A stretch of 64,000 nt of DNA from Arachnia propionica (GCF_037055325.1 NZ_CP146373.1:1488001-1552000), one strand, 5' to 3'. Shown: positions 24,333 to 34,948, numbered from the stretch's first letter. Translations and numbers: made by a program. The notes: generated by a model not told the origin, from the sequence alone.

Positions 24333-24659
24333 CCGATCCGCCAGCAGCCGGCGTTCGTCGGCGTTGAGCGGACGCACCGGGGCCTGTGCCCGGGACCTCG
24401 TCCCGGCCAGGCCCAATTCTTTTCTCACCTGGGCAAGCAGCGCATCGAAGCGCGCGAAGCCCAGTTCTTCACGAGCATCCAGGCTGATCGGGAAAGGCCA
24501 GGGCAGGCGCCGCCGCATCCGTTCCGCCCGCAGTGCGGTCAACCGCTCGGCGTCCCAGCCGAGCCGGGCCAGCTCTGCGACCAGACCAACTGCGTCACCG
24601 GTGACCGGCAGAACCTCACCCGTGAGTGCCCGGGCGAGCTCCACCGCCTCGTCAACCAA
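24315..24659 (-). CDS. hypothetical protein downstream of UDP-glucose pyrophosphorylase
   Basis: About 114 residues, Leu/Arg/Ala-rich, cytoplasmic (GWDAERLTALRAERMRRRLPWPF, ISLDAREELGFARFDALLAQVRKELGL). It begins with TTG 24659, two bases after the upstream stop, so it is translationally linked to the pyrophosphorylase gene; the exact start is uncertain. No family recognised. Confidence 0.6.
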   Translation of the reverse strand: MVDEAVELARALTGEVLPVTGDAVGLVAELARLGWDAERLTALRAERMRRRLPWPFPISLDAREELGFARFDALLAQVRKELGLAGTRSRAQAPVRPLNADERRLLADRPPHWG

Positions 24660-24661
24660 GA

Positions 24662-26038
24662 TCAGGCACCCAGGACGGTACCGCCGGGGATCACCCGTGG
24701 CCTTCCCTCGTCGGCCAAGTCAACGGAACCCACGACCTTCACATCCGGTTCGAAGGTCCAGTCCCCCTTGACCCGAAGGCTCTCCGCCCCACGCAGCGAC
24801 GGGGGCTGCGGAATACGGGCATCGAAGTCCTGGATGGTCTTGTAGTACCGGGAGTCCAGGTTCACCTCGGGTGTGGCGGAGCGCGCCACGAGATGGCCGT
24901 TCTCGTCGAGATCGTAGACGTCGGAGCGCAGCAACAACAGCTCGTTGGTTGTCTTGACGGGCTGGAACCGATCGCGTCCAACGCAGATGGCGGTGGCCCC
25001 CGGGAAAACCTCGATCGCAGCCCCCATCGCCGTCTCCACCTGGATGACCTTGGGTGAGCCGGGATCAGCAGGATCCACCGTCTTCTCGTTGCGGATCATC
25101 GGCAGGCCAAGAACCGCGTCACGCTCGCGAATGGTGTCGAACAGGCGTTGCAGATCGAACCACAGGTTGTTGGTGTGGAAGAACGGATGCCGGTGCTCGT
25201 CAGTGAAATAATCCATTTCCTCGGGTGCGGTCTGGGCGGTGTCACGAAGGATGAGCTGCCCGTCACGTTTGCGGATGGCCAGGTGTCCGCCCTTGCGGTC
25301 GTTGACGGTGCGGCGGCACAGCTCGGCTGCGTAGGGGGCACCCGAAGCAGCGAACCAACCTGCCAGACGAGCGTTCGGCGCTGCCCCGAGGTTGTCTCCA
25401 TTCGAGATACAGGCATAGCGGAAGCCCTTCTCGATCAACCGCTGCAACAGGTTATGGCTCCACAAGGCGGTGTAGAGATCGCCATGGCCCGGCGGGCACC
25501 ACTCCAGGGACGGATCCTCGGGCCACTCCACCGGGGTCAGGTCATCGGCCCGCAGCTTCGGTTCCTGACTTTGCAGGAAGCTGAGCGGTAGGTCATCGAC
25601 GGGAAGGTCGGGGTAGCGCTCCAGATGGGCGAGGGTGTCGGTCTCGGTGCGGAAGGAGTTCATGAACAACAGCGGCAGCGGAGCGTCCCAATCCCGTCGA
25701 GCCGCCCGTACCTGTTGCACGATGAGATCCAGGAAATTCAGACCATCACGCACCTCGAGCAAGTTTTTGGCCCGGTCGAGCCCCATTGAGGTGCCAAGCC
25801 CACCGTTGAGCTTGATCATGACGGTTGCGCCTATCGCTTCGCGGGCCTCGTTATCGCTGACCTCGACGTCATCGAGCATCGGCGGATCGAGCAGAGGGTC
25901 GATGCTTTCCTCCCGGATCAATCCGGTTTCCCCGGATTCCAGGAGCTGGTAGTAGTGGGAGAACACCTCGATCGCAGAGGGAACCACCCGGGCTTCCGTC
26001 ATCTTCCTACGAGCAGCCTCCAGGCCCTGTTGCGACAT
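24662..26038 (-). CDS. UTP--glucose-1-phosphate uridylyltransferase (UDPGP family)
   Basis: 458 residues. Makes UDP-glucose for cell-wall glycans and galactose metabolism. The eukaryote-like UDPGP family is recognised from MIKLNGGLGTSMGLDRAKNLLEV (nucleotide loop), PLLFMNSFRTETDT, WCPPGHGDLYTAL, ISNGDNLGA and the C-terminal left-handed beta-helix region ending VIPGGTVLG. It is unlike GalU. ATG 26038 is chosen because of the AGGGAG site 7 bp upstream; an extension to 26179 looks non-coding. Confidence 0.92.
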   Translation of the reverse strand: MSQQGLEAARRKMTEARVVPSAIEVFSHYYQLLESGETGLIREESIDPLLDPPMLDDVEVSDNEAREAIGATVMIKLNGGLGTSMGLDRAKNLLEVRDGLNFLDLIVQQVRAARRDWDAPLPLLFMNSFRTETDTLAHLERYPDLPVDDLPLSFLQSQEPKLRADDLTPVEWPEDPSLEWCPPGHGDLYTALWSHNLLQRLIEKGFRYACISNGDNLGAAPNARLAGWFAASGAPYAAELCRRTVNDRKGGHLAIRKRDGQLILRDTAQTAPEEMDYFTDEHRHPFFHTNNLWFDLQRLFDTIRERDAVLGLPMIRNEKTVDPADPGSPKVIQVETAMGAAIEVFPGATAICVGRDRFQPVKTTNELLLLRSDVYDLDENGHLVARSATPEVNLDSRYYKTIQDFDARIPQPPSLRGAESLRVKGDWTFEPDVKVVGSVDLADEGRPRVIPGGTVLGA

Positions 26039-26236
26039 TGCGATCTCCCTTCTCAGATTAATCGCCATCCTAGTGAACGGGAAAATGCCCCGGCGAGATG
26101 CGCGCCGATTCTTTCGAGACTTCCGGCCCGCTTCACACGGCCTCGACCACACCCCCTCTTCCTGCGAATCCCCATACACGGAGCTTGTCTTGCTGCACGT
26201 ACAGATACGATAGGGATTCGCAGAGACTGGGAGGTG

Positions 26237-26896
26237 ATGGTGAATTCAATCCTGCTGGTCTCCCCCACCGGTCCGGCGCCCGACTTCCTATCGCTGCTGA
26301 ATCACAACCTCAGCACCGCCGCGAGCGCGGAGGAGGCCCTGCGCAGCATGGACGTCGCCGATGTTGTCGTCATCGATGCACGCGGCGACCTCGCCTGGGC
26401 GCGCACCGCCACCACCATTGTCCGGCAAACCCATCCCGACATGCCCGTATTGCTCCTGGCCACGACAGCAGCCCTGGGACTCCTGAGCCACGACTGGGGC
26501 TTCTCCGACTTCGTGCTCGACGGCTGCGAGGCGGCGGAGGTCGATGTCCGGTTGCGGTTGCTACTGCACGCAGGTGAGCAACCACACGTGCTGGTGGCGG
26601 GGCCTATCCGCATAGACGAGGACGCCTACCATGCCACCATCTCAGGCGATCCCCTCGATCTCACCTACACCGAGTTCGAGCTGCTCCGCTACCTGGTGCA
26701 GCACCAGGGAAAGGTGCTGACCCGTGAGGTACTGCTCAGCAAGGTGTGGGGGTACGACTACTTCGGCGGCACCCGTACCGTCGACGTCCATATCCGCAGG
26801 CTGCGCGCAAAGCTCGGCCAGTTCGACCACTTCATCGGAACCGTGCGCAACGTCGGTTACCGGTTCGCGGCACGTTGGGAGGATCACGATGCCTGA
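26237..26896 (+). CDS. glnR: GlnR-type atypical OmpR-family regulator
   Basis: ~219 residues; ATG 26237, with GTG 26240 also possible given the GGGAGG site. The receiver keeps VVVIDARGDLAWAR, the GlnR signature, but lacks the N-terminal acidic pair (LLVSPTGP), so it is probably not phosphorylated by a kinase. The C-terminal winged helix is complete (TYTEFELLRYLVQHQGKVLTREVLLSKVWGYD, RTVDVHIRRLRAKL). GlnR controls nitrogen metabolism, and next to mshD it has the same position as in mycobacteria (Rv0818-Rv0819). Confidence 0.75.
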   Translation: MVNSILLVSPTGPAPDFLSLLNHNLSTAASAEEALRSMDVADVVVIDARGDLAWARTATTIVRQTHPDMPVLLLATTAALGLLSHDWGFSDFVLDGCEAAEVDVRLRLLLHAGEQPHVLVAGPIRIDEDAYHATISGDPLDLTYTEFELLRYLVQHQGKVLTREVLLSKVWGYDYFGGTRTVDVHIRRLRAKLGQFDHFIGTVRNVGYRFAARWEDHDA

Positions 26897-27704
26897 ACTA
26901 GACCCCCGTGTATTGGCTGCTGCCTGCGAGGCCCGTGATGGTTTCAGCCCCCTCAACGACTCCGCTCGCCTGGTCCTAGATCACGCCCGGCAAGGTGAGG
27001 TGCTGACGCACCAGGATGGTTTCGCGGTCCTCGACGACCACGACAACACCATCCTGGTCGCCGTCTCGCCCGGGGCCAGGGGCAAGGGACTCGGCACGTC
27101 CTTGGTGGCCGAAGCCATCAAGGCACGTCCCGGACACTCGGTCTGGGCATTCCACACCTTGCCAGCGGCCCGCGCCATCGCGGCGAAACTAGGGCTCCAG
27201 CCGATACGCGAGCTGTTACGAATGGGGCGCCCTCTCGCAGGAATTGCCGCGGTCCCCGCGCCTCCCGGCTACCGCATCCTCCCCTTCGAAGCGGCGGACA
27301 CCGACGGGGTGGTGGCGGTCAACCGGGCGGCCTTCACCCGCCACCCGGAACAGGGAAGGCTCACTGTCGACGACTTCCAGGCGCTGGCCCGGCAACCGTG
27401 GTTCGATGCGGGCGGGCTGCTGGTGGCCCACCACGACGACGAGGTAACAGGTTTCCACTGGACGAAACGTCACGACGCAGCCCTGGGAGAGGTCTACGTC
27501 CTGGCCGTCCACCCCAACCACGGGGGTGTGGGGCTGGGCCATGCCCTGTTGACGGCGGGATTGGCCCACCTGCACTCCGTCGGCTGTGAGAACGTCGAAC
27601 TGTACGTCGAAGCTTCCGAAGAAAAAGTGATCTCGCTGTACACCACAGCTGGTTTCCGCACGCTGACCACCGACACCGCCTATCGCCAGAGAGGTGCGCC
27701 GTGA
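26889..27704 (+). CDS. mshD: mycothiol synthase (acetyltransferase) MshD
   Basis: 271 residues, two GNAT domains. The last step of mycothiol synthesis: acetylation of Cys-GlcN-Ins by acetyl-CoA. N-terminal domain with [15 protein letters not shown]; the active C-terminal domain has [34 protein letters not shown] (CoA loop) and [22 protein letters not shown]. The start overlaps the glnR stop by 8 nt. Together with the mycothione reductase at 50299 it shows that the organism uses mycothiol. Confidence 0.93.
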   Translation: MPELDPRVLAAACEARDGFSPLNDSARLVLDHARQGEVLTHQDGFAVLDDHDNTILVAVSPGARGKGLGTSLVAEAIKARPGHSVWAFHTLPAARAIAAKLGLQPIRELLRMGRPLAGIAAVPAPPGYRILPFEAADTDGVVAVNRAAFTRHPEQGRLTVDDFQALARQPWFDAGGLLVAHHDDEVTGFHWTKRHDAALGEVYVLAVHPNHGGVGLGHALLTAGLAHLHSVGCENVELYVEASEEKVISLYTTAGFRTLTTDTAYRQRGAP

Positions 27705-29785
27705 GCGGACACAGGAATGAGAAGCTCCCGAAACACCGTTACCTGGACCGGGAGCTGGCCTGGCTGGACTTCAACAACCGGGTTCTGGACCTTGCCCGCG
27801 ATGCACAGCGCATCCCGCTTCTGGAGCGCGTAAAATTCCTGGCAATCTTCTCCAGTAACCTCGACGAGTTCTTCATGGTGCGGGTCGCGGGGCTGAAACG
27901 CCGCATCCAGGCCGGGGTGGCGGTGACCACCATCACCGGTGCCCGGCCAGGTCAGTTGCACGCATCGATCCTGCAACGCACCGCCGAGCTCGCCGCCGAA
28001 CAGTCCCGCTTGTTCCAGCAGGAGATCCGACCCCAGCTGCACGCCGAAGGCATCGAGATCCTCACGTGGGACGAACTGACCGCTGCGGAAAAAGATCGGA
28101 TGCGCACCTTGTTCGGGGAACGCATCTTCCCGGTGCTGACCCCCCTCGCGGTGGACCCATCACACCCATTCCCCTACATCTCCGGGCTGTCGGTGAACCT
28201 GGCGGTGCTGCTGCGCAATCCCGCAACGGGCGCCAGTCAGTTCGCCCGCGTGAAGGTGCCCACCAACCTGTCACGATTCGTGAAACTCGCGGAGGGGCGC
28301 TTCCTGCCCCTGGAGGAGATCATCTCCCGGCACCTCGGGCAGCTGTTCGCGGGCATGGAGGTGCTGGACCACGCCACCTTCCGCGTCACCCGCAACGAGG
28401 ACATCGAGGTGGAGGAGGACGACGCCGAGAATCTTCTCTACGCGTTGGAGAAGGAGCTGCTACGACGCAAGGTGGGCCGTCCCCCCGTGCGCCTGGAGGT
28501 GGAAGAGGACATCGATGAGACGATGCTGGCCACCATCATCAGCGAACTGGACGTTGCCCCCGGCGAGGTCTTCCACCTGCCCACTCCTCTCGACCTAACG
28601 GGTCTGTTCGCCCTGGAGGACTCACGTCGCGAGGATCTCAAATACCCGGGTTTCCTTCCGATCACCCACCCGGACCTGGCGGAGGTGGAGTCGGCCTCGC
28701 CCGCCGACATGTTCAAGGCGTTGAAGCGCCGCGACGTGCTGGTGCAGCATCCCTACGACTCGTTCGCCACCAGCGTGCAGCGGTTCATCGAGCAGGCCGC
28801 CGCCGATCCCGCGGTGCTGGCCATCAAACAGACCTTGTACCGCACCTCCGGCGACTCCCCCATCGTTGACGCCCTCATTGAGGCCGCCCAGGCGGGAAAA
28901 CAGGTGCTCGCCGTGGTGGAGATCAAGGCTCGTTTCGACGAGCAGAACAACATCTCCTGGGCCAGGCAGCTGGAGCAGGCGGGGGTGCACGTCGTCTACG
29001 GCATGGTCGGGTTGAAAACCCACTGCAAGCTGTCCCTGGTGGTGCGTGAGGAATCCGGAGGGCTGCGCCGCTACGCCCACGTGGGCACCGGCAATTACCA
29101 TCCCAAGACCGCCCGCAGCTACGAGGACATGGGATTGTTGACCGCCAATCCTGTCATCACCGACGACGTGGCGCGCCTGTTCAACCACCTGTCCGGAATC
29201 ACCCACCAGACCGAGTACCGCCGACTGCTCGTCGCCCCACACGGCATCCGCAGCGGCCTGCTGGAACGCATCGAAACCGAAATCGCCAACCACGCCGCGG
29301 GTCTGCCGTCGGGAATCCGCATCAAGGTGAACTCCATCGTCGACGAGGCCGTCATCGACGCCCTCTACCGCGCTTCCCGGGCGGGGGTGAAAGTGGACGT
29401 GTGGGTGCGGGGTATCTGCACCATCCGGCCCGGTGTGGAGGGGCTGAGCGAGAGCATCCGGGTGCGTTCCATCCTGGGACGGTTTCTGGAACACTCCCGC
29501 ATCTACTGGTTCGAGGCGGGCGGGCAGCCGAACGTCGGGATTGGTTCCGCGGATCTGATGCACCGCAACCTGGACCGGCGCGTCGAGGCCGTCGTCGGGT
29601 TGTCGAATCCGGTGCACATCGCCCGCATCAGGGACCTCTTCGATCGCGCCTTCGACGACCGAACCGCACACTGGGAGCTGCAGGACCGCACCTGGTCGGT
29701 CCACACCACCGGCCCTGACGGCCAGCCACTGACAGACCTGCAGGAGGAGCTGATCCGGCTCACCCGCGAGAGGCGACGTCGATGA
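27701..29785 (+). CDS. ppk1: polyphosphate kinase 1
   Basis: 694 residues, full length. Reversibly polymerises the ATP gamma-phosphate into polyphosphate. The N-terminus has [16 protein letters not shown] and [15 protein letters not shown]; the C-terminal kinase domains carry [13 protein letters not shown] (phosphorylated His) and [19 protein letters not shown] (second His), then [19 protein letters not shown] 27701 overlaps the mshD stop (GTGA). Confidence 0.97.
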   Translation: MSGHRNEKLPKHRYLDRELAWLDFNNRVLDLARDAQRIPLLERVKFLAIFSSNLDEFFMVRVAGLKRRIQAGVAVTTITGARPGQLHASILQRTAELAAEQSRLFQQEIRPQLHAEGIEILTWDELTAAEKDRMRTLFGERIFPVLTPLAVDPSHPFPYISGLSVNLAVLLRNPATGASQFARVKVPTNLSRFVKLAEGRFLPLEEIISRHLGQLFAGMEVLDHATFRVTRNEDIEVEEDDAENLLYALEKELLRRKVGRPPVRLEVEEDIDETMLATIISELDVAPGEVFHLPTPLDLTGLFALEDSRREDLKYPGFLPITHPDLAEVESASPADMFKALKRRDVLVQHPYDSFATSVQRFIEQAAADPAVLAIKQTLYRTSGDSPIVDALIEAAQAGKQVLAVVEIKARFDEQNNISWARQLEQAGVHVVYGMVGLKTHCKLSLVVREESGGLRRYAHVGTGNYHPKTARSYEDMGLLTANPVITDDVARLFNHLSGITHQTEYRRLLVAPHGIRSGLLERIETEIANHAAGLPSGIRIKVNSIVDEAVIDALYRASRAGVKVDVWVRGICTIRPGVEGLSESIRVRSILGRFLEHSRIYWFEAGGQPNVGIGSADLMHRNLDRRVEAVVGLSNPVHIARIRDLFDRAFDDRTAHWELQDRTWSVHTTGPDGQPLTDLQEELIRLTRERRRR

Positions 29786-30651
29786 GCAAGAAACCGAAGA
29801 TCGTCTCTGCGGGGGGTGTGGTGCTGCGCGAGCACACCAACGGTCTCCAGGTGCTGCTGATCCACCGGGAACGCTACGACGACTGGTCACTGCCGAAGGG
29901 CAAGGGAGAGGCCGACGAGCTGCTACCAGAAACCGCCATCCGCGAGATCCAGGAGGAAACAGGCGTCACGGCACGGTTGGGGCTGCGGTTGCCGAGCCTG
30001 CGTTACAAGGTCGGCAAACGTCCCAAGGCGGTTCACTACTGGCGTTCCTCGGTGCTCTCACAGCGTCCCCGCCGACCCGACCAGGAGGTGTCGGCGGTGA
30101 AGTGGTTTCCCATCGATGCGGCTCTGAAGAAAGCCACCTACCCAGATGAACGCGCCGTGATCGAGGCGGCCGTCGCGGCCCCTCCGACGAATGCGCTGTT
30201 GATCGTCCGACACGCCAAGGCGATGCAACGCAAGCACTGGTCCGGCGACGACCGGAAACGCCGCCTCTCGGGCCGGGGGCGGGATCAGGCAAACCGCCTC
30301 GTCGACGTACTGGCGGCCTTCGGGATCGAACGTCTCGTCAGCTCCGCATCGGCACGCTGCAAGGAAACGCTCAAGCCCTACGCAAAAACCCAGAAGATCA
30401 GCATCGAGACCTACGACCAGCTCACCGAGGAATCCGCTGCGAAGAATCCAAAAGCAGTGCACAAACTCATGGCAGAGCTGCTGAAGAATCTTGATCGCCC
30501 GACGGCGGTGTGCGGCCACCGCCCGGTGCTTCCGGAGATGTACGCGGGCCTTGCCGTCAAGGAGAAACCGATGGTGGTCTCGGAGGTACGTGCTCTGCAC
30601 TTCGGGCCCGACGGTCTGGTCACCATGGAAACCTTCAAGCCGACGGCGTAA
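29782..30651 (+). CDS. NUDIX hydrolase fused to SixA-type histidine phosphatase
   Basis: 289 residues. Residues 1-130: NUDIX domain with the box G-x5-E-x7-REIQEETG and [10 protein letters not shown]. Residues ~138-285: histidine phosphatase with LLIVRHAKA and [11 protein letters not shown]. This is the MutT1-like fusion of actinobacteria, which hydrolyses 8-oxo-dGTP or diadenosine polyphosphates and dephosphorylates the product. ATGA overlap with ppk1 makes it the last gene of a four-gene operon. Confidence 0.92.
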   Translation: MSKKPKIVSAGGVVLREHTNGLQVLLIHRERYDDWSLPKGKGEADELLPETAIREIQEETGVTARLGLRLPSLRYKVGKRPKAVHYWRSSVLSQRPRRPDQEVSAVKWFPIDAALKKATYPDERAVIEAAVAAPPTNALLIVRHAKAMQRKHWSGDDRKRRLSGRGRDQANRLVDVLAAFGIERLVSSASARCKETLKPYAKTQKISIETYDQLTEESAAKNPKAVHKLMAELLKNLDRPTAVCGHRPVLPEMYAGLAVKEKPMVVSEVRALHFGPDGLVTMETFKPTA

Positions 30652-30744
30652 AGCACGTCCCCGAATTGGCCATTCGGATGACAGAACCACACGGCCAAGG
30701 ACCATAGAGTTGTTGATTAGGCAACGAGGGAAACGAGAACTGCG

Positions 30745-32100
30745 ATGAACAGCTTCTTCCCGATTCAACCCCACATCTCGCGCCGTTCGCTCGGCGCGGT
30801 AGGTCTGTCGGTGGCGGCGTCGTTGGGTCTTTCCAGCGCATTCGCCCACGCCGACACCGCGAACCCGACCACCACCGGGGAATCCTCCCGTCTGGTTCTG
30901 CCCCCCGAAGGAGGGTTTCGCCTGGATTCGGCGGAGTTCTCCCGACTCTACGGCCCCGGTGTGTTCACCATGTCAACCCTGTACAACGTTCCCGTCGGGA
31001 TCGAGGGCGGGATGGACAAAATCGCCTCCCTCCGGTTCCGGGCCGTTGTCGCAGGACCGCTGCAGAAGATCCGTCTGTACTGGCCAACCGGCTCCGGATA
31101 CTCGGCGGGCACGGGCGGGAGGATCCGCATCACGGTGCTTCCCGATGACGGTTCCGACACGCACCTGCCCGTCCTGGATGGCTCCCCGCTGGCCCAAACC
31201 CACTTCACCCCGGGCCTGAATCCACGCTCGCCACGGTCCCTCCTGGACGACATCACCTTCGAACAGAACCCACATCCCCTGGTACCGGGCGAGCTATACC
31301 ACGTGGTGCTGGAGAACGTCGATCCACAACCGTCGACGAACTTCATCAGCGTCAACAACGTGCTCGTCCCGCGCCCCATCGGTCGCCCCGCTAGGTGGTT
31401 GAACGACACCGACTGGGGGACGCTGCTCGGGCGCAGGGCACCGGGTTCCGGGGCGGACCGCACCTGGCTCGACCTCACCGCGACCGGGTCGGGGGACAAA
31501 CTGATCGCCCCGATCATGCAGCTCACCACCACCGACGGCGCATCGCAGGGGTCCTCCGACATGGAAAGCGGCAGCGTCGACCCCGGACGTACCTATGAGG
31601 CCGATGCCGCCAAGCCGATCCGGGAGCGTTTCACCCCCTCCGCCGACAAACGCGTCACGGGTGTGTCCGTGGCGGTCGTCGCCACCGTCGCGGGCAGCCT
31701 GCGGTGGCGTCTCCTGGAGGGGTCTCAGGAACTGGCTTCCGGGATGATCCAGGACGAGGCGAGGTTCTCACCACATCTGATGGGCCACCGAACCGTCAAC
31801 GGAAAGCAGGAGGCCATCAACGTGACCAACTTCATCTGGTACGACGCTCCCACCTCTCAGGACGTCACGCTGCATGCCGGGAACACCTACGACCTGGAGC
31901 TGCGCCCGGAGGGCAGCAGTCGCTGGAAGTTCGCGGCTCACCGCAACGGTTCCGGCTGGGGCTTCACCTGGCCCGCGGCCTTCACCGAGTCACGGGCCCA
32001 GCACCTGCACGACGGCCAGTGGCTGGACACCAATTTCTGGAACTACTCAGCCTCGGGCGGAGACAACAACTGGCCGGTGGTGCTACACCTCGCACCGTGA
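30745..32100 (+). CDS. secreted protein with Tat-like signal, unknown function
   Basis: 451 residues. The N-terminus has S-R-R-S-L-G followed by a hydrophobic core and AHA cleavage, consistent with the Tat pathway. The mature protein is beta-rich with two similar-looking halves (YNVPVGIEGGMDKIASLRFRAVVAGPLQKIRLYWP; later RVTGVSVAVVATVAGSLRWRLLEG), suggesting carbohydrate-binding-like beta-sandwich modules. No enzyme motif seen. It has its own transcript between the ppk1 operon and the convergent GH20 gene. Confidence 0.6.
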   Translation: MNSFFPIQPHISRRSLGAVGLSVAASLGLSSAFAHADTANPTTTGESSRLVLPPEGGFRLDSAEFSRLYGPGVFTMSTLYNVPVGIEGGMDKIASLRFRAVVAGPLQKIRLYWPTGSGYSAGTGGRIRITVLPDDGSDTHLPVLDGSPLAQTHFTPGLNPRSPRSLLDDITFEQNPHPLVPGELYHVVLENVDPQPSTNFISVNNVLVPRPIGRPARWLNDTDWGTLLGRRAPGSGADRTWLDLTATGSGDKLIAPIMQLTTTDGASQGSSDMESGSVDPGRTYEADAAKPIRERFTPSADKRVTGVSVAVVATVAGSLRWRLLEGSQELASGMIQDEARFSPHLMGHRTVNGKQEAINVTNFIWYDAPTSQDVTLHAGNTYDLELRPEGSSRWKFAAHRNGSGWGFTWPAAFTESRAQHLHDGQWLDTNFWNYSASGGDNNWPVVLHLAP

Positions 32101-32109
32101 GACGTCGAT

Positions 32110-32141
32110 GGCGGGTCCGTGCTCACGACCGCGGGCCCGCC
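32110..32141. terminator. GC-rich hairpin between convergent genes
   Basis: GGCGGGTCC (32110-32118) pairs with GGGCCCGCC (32133-32141), just past the stop of the secreted-protein gene. No T-tract, so it is weak evidence for termination. Confidence 0.35.
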
Positions 32142-32193
32142 CCGCAGCCCGTGCGGGCGAGCACACCGGCAGGACCAGCCTGCGATGCGCCGG

Positions 32194-33771
32194 TTAACGA
32201 TCCTTTTCCTCGGGTGGGCGGCAGCGCCACCCGGTACCGCCCTCCTGCCAGGGGTGCGGGCCGGTCAGGGGACGGTGCCCCAGACCCGCCGCGTCGAAAC
32301 GCTTGAGGTGTCCCGAAAGCCGGGAGGTGAAGTCGGCGAAATCCCGTCCCTCCGGCTGCGACCACGCCACCTCCGCCAGCGCACAGCCGCGCGGCCAGGC
32401 CGCGTACTGCACGGCCCGGTAGGTGGGCAGGAACTCCGACCAGAGCTGGAACTGCGTTCCCAGCACACGCTCCGCCGCCCCGGGCGGCATGCCCTCGACC
32501 GGGTCGAACCCGTACACCTGTTCCAGGGTGGTGGTGGCAGGCTGCGCGTAGGGTTCACCCGGCAGATCGGACTGGTAGTAGTCGAAGTAGGTGTGAGTGT
32601 TGGGGCTCATGATCACGTCCATGCCCTGCTCGGCGGCCTTGACGCCGTGCTCCGCGCCCCGCCACGCCTGGCACACCATGCCTGCGACGGGCCCGTCGCC
32701 GATCACCTCGTCCCATCCGATGGGGGTGACCCCGCGCTGCAAAAGCCAGTCGCGCATGTGCAGCGTGAACCAGCGCTGGAGCGAGGTGACGTCGTCGACG
32801 CCGAACCCCACAGCCCGTCGCTTCACTTCCTCGGAGGCCTCCCACTGCGCAGTCGGAACCTCGTCACCGCCGATGTGGGCATAGCGTGCACCGGTGGCTT
32901 CCAGTACCTCGGACCAGATCCCGTGCGCGAAATCGAGGGCCTCGGGTGAGAAGTTGAGGACGTTGTCGAAGACATCCGGGTGGCACGCCACCCCAGTGAC
33001 CGCCGCAGGGTCGGTGGCAATCCCGGGATAGGCAGAGAACAGGGCTGTGGCGTGCCCGGGTAGGTCGATCTCGGGGACGATCCCGATGCCGCGTTGCCGG
33101 GCGTACTCGGCGACAGCGGCAATCTGGGAAATGGTGTAGCAGCCGCCGTGCGGGGTGCCGTCACCACCCCACGTCAGGTTCACGGTGTGGGGACGCCAGC
33201 TGGCTTTCTCCGCAAGCAGCGGGTAGTGCTCCGAAGCGACCCGCCAGCCCTGGTCGTCGGTGAGGTGCCAGTGGAGGATGTTGAGTTTGTGGCGGGCCAT
33301 CCAGTCGATGAAGTCGAGGATTTCCGCCACCTGCAGGAAGTGCCGGGCCGAGTCGATCATCGCGCCACGCCACGCGAACCGGGGCGCATCCTCGATCCGC
33401 GCGGTCGCCACCTTCACCGTACCTCCCAGCGGTGCGGTGTAGACGTCGTCGCCTCCGAGTTGCAGCAGGGTCTGGGCCGCCCACAGGGCGCCCCGGCGGT
33501 CGGCCGCGGCAATGGTCACGCCGTCAGGACGCACCTCGAGTCGGTAACCCTCGGTGGGCAGACCGGTGTCGATCCCGACGAGAATGTCCGGCTTCTCGGC
33601 GACAGGCAGCGGCAGACTCGTGGTCGTGGACAACACCAGCCGCGCTGCCCGTGCGGCCCCGGTCTCCTCCGGTCCTGCCCCGGCGCGGCAACCGATCGTG
33701 CTGCGCTCGGTCAGCGTGTGCTCCGCTCCTTCCCATTCGACAGCGGCAGGAAACGGTATCAGGGACGGCAT
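32194..33771 (-). CDS. beta-N-acetylhexosaminidase (GH20)
   Basis: 525 residues from ATG 33771 with AAGGAG 7-12 bp upstream. Residues 1-115 form the small alpha/beta domain (YRLEVRPDGVTIAAADRRGALWAAQTLLQL). The TIM barrel carries MIDSARHF, LNILHWHLTDDQGWR, IVPEIDLPGHATA and HIGGDEVP, whose Asp-Glu pair is catalytic; WDEVI and W-P-R follow. No signal peptide, so it acts inside the cell on imported oligosaccharides. It is followed on the same strand order by the ROK regulator gene (53 bp apart). Confidence 0.95.
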   Translation of the reverse strand: MPSLIPFPAAVEWEGAEHTLTERSTIGCRAGAGPEETGAARAARLVLSTTTSLPLPVAEKPDILVGIDTGLPTEGYRLEVRPDGVTIAAADRRGALWAAQTLLQLGGDDVYTAPLGGTVKVATARIEDAPRFAWRGAMIDSARHFLQVAEILDFIDWMARHKLNILHWHLTDDQGWRVASEHYPLLAEKASWRPHTVNLTWGGDGTPHGGCYTISQIAAVAEYARQRGIGIVPEIDLPGHATALFSAYPGIATDPAAVTGVACHPDVFDNVLNFSPEALDFAHGIWSEVLEATGARYAHIGGDEVPTAQWEASEEVKRRAVGFGVDDVTSLQRWFTLHMRDWLLQRGVTPIGWDEVIGDGPVAGMVCQAWRGAEHGVKAAEQGMDVIMSPNTHTYFDYYQSDLPGEPYAQPATTTLEQVYGFDPVEGMPPGAAERVLGTQFQLWSEFLPTYRAVQYAAWPRGCALAEVAWSQPEGRDFADFTSRLSGHLKRFDAAGLGHRPLTGPHPWQEGGTGWRCRPPEEKDR

Positions 33772-33823
33772 GGGTGCTCTCCTTCGAGTCGGCACCGGGG
33801 CTCGGTGCAACCGAGCCATGATC

Positions 33824-34948
33824 TCACCGAGCGGTTTTTCCAGCCATCGGGGTGATCGTGGGGGGCGGCAGGGCGCCGACCCGGTAGATGTGTTCGGCGC
33901 ACTGGTCGAAGGCGAAGACGAGAGCTCCGTGCACCGCCGCCTCATCCCCCAAACGGGATGCGATGACGGGCAATCCGAGGGGCAGACCGATGTGGCGGGC
34001 CATCGCTTCCCGGAGCGGTTCGAGCAGTTCCTCGTCGGCCAGGGACATGCCACCGCCGATGATCACGATCGCGGGGTCGATGGCCATCACCACCGTCGCG
34101 ACTCCCCGAGCCAACTCGTTGATGAACTCGCGCAGCTCCTTCCGGGCGTGCGCATCCTGGTGGCGGGCGAGCGCGAACACCTCCTTGGCGGTGCGACCAT
34201 CGCGCCATCGAATCTGCCCGGTGCGTTCATTGAGCCCGCGGAACGCGACCCGTCCGATGTCCCCGGCCACATTGTGCGCCCCCCGTCGTGGATAGCCTCC
34301 CAGGATCATTCCCGCGGCGATCCGGGTTCCCACGGACAGATACAAGACATCGTCGAAACGTCGACCGGAGCCCATGTGGTGTTCGGCGACGGTGGCCAGC
34401 CGGACCCCGTTGTCCATGATGACGGGGCAACCGAACCGTGCTCGCAGCTCTCCCACCATGTCGACCCCCGCCCAGGCCGGAAAGATCACGGAGGCGACCA
34501 CATTGCCGAACCTATCGATGATGCCGGGCAGGGAAATCCCGATCGCCCGCAGGCGCCCGGGATCCAACCCGGATATCGCCTCACCGAGTTGTCCGATGAC
34601 CGTGTCGAGCTGTGTTGCGGGGTCGAGGGTTGGGTCCACTCCGTCGGTGGTGGAGGCGACCAGGGTGGTGCCGGCCAGGTCGGCCACCACGACACGCAGA
34701 CTGTGGACGCCGATGTCGACGCCGGCGACCAGCCCGCCGGCAGCGTGAAACGCGTAGTGCCGGGCTGGACGACCAGCTCCGTGGGAGCGTCCCGGCACCT
34801 CAATGATCAGATCGTGACGCTGTAGAACAGCGAGAGCATTCTCGACGGATGTACGCGACAACTTCAGGTCGCGGGCCAGGGCCGTGATTCCAGCGGGACC
34901 CGTGTCGCGCAGCCACGCGGCGGCCTTGATCGCAGTCGAGGACTGCAT
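33824..34948 (-). CDS. ROK-family transcriptional regulator
   Basis: 374 residues from ATG 34948 (GGAAGGAG upstream). The N-terminal winged helix reads GITALARDLKLSRTSVENALAVLQRHDLI. The sugar-kinase-like domain has VAGVDIGVHSLRVVVADLAG, GISLPGIID and VIIGGGMSLADEELLEPL. The usual CxCGxxGC zinc site is absent (GLNERTGQIRWRDGR instead). It probably represses the adjacent sugar genes until an amino sugar binds. Divergent from the ABC transporter operon. Confidence 0.9.
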   Translation of the reverse strand: MQSSTAIKAAAWLRDTGPAGITALARDLKLSRTSVENALAVLQRHDLIIEVPGRSHGAGRPARHYAFHAAGGLVAGVDIGVHSLRVVVADLAGTTLVASTTDGVDPTLDPATQLDTVIGQLGEAISGLDPGRLRAIGISLPGIIDRFGNVVASVIFPAWAGVDMVGELRARFGCPVIMDNGVRLATVAEHHMGSGRRFDDVLYLSVGTRIAAGMILGGYPRRGAHNVAGDIGRVAFRGLNERTGQIRWRDGRTAKEVFALARHQDAHARKELREFINELARGVATVVMAIDPAIVIIGGGMSLADEELLEPLREAMARHIGLPLGLPVIASRLGDEAAVHGALVFAFDQCAEHIYRVGALPPPTITPMAGKTAR

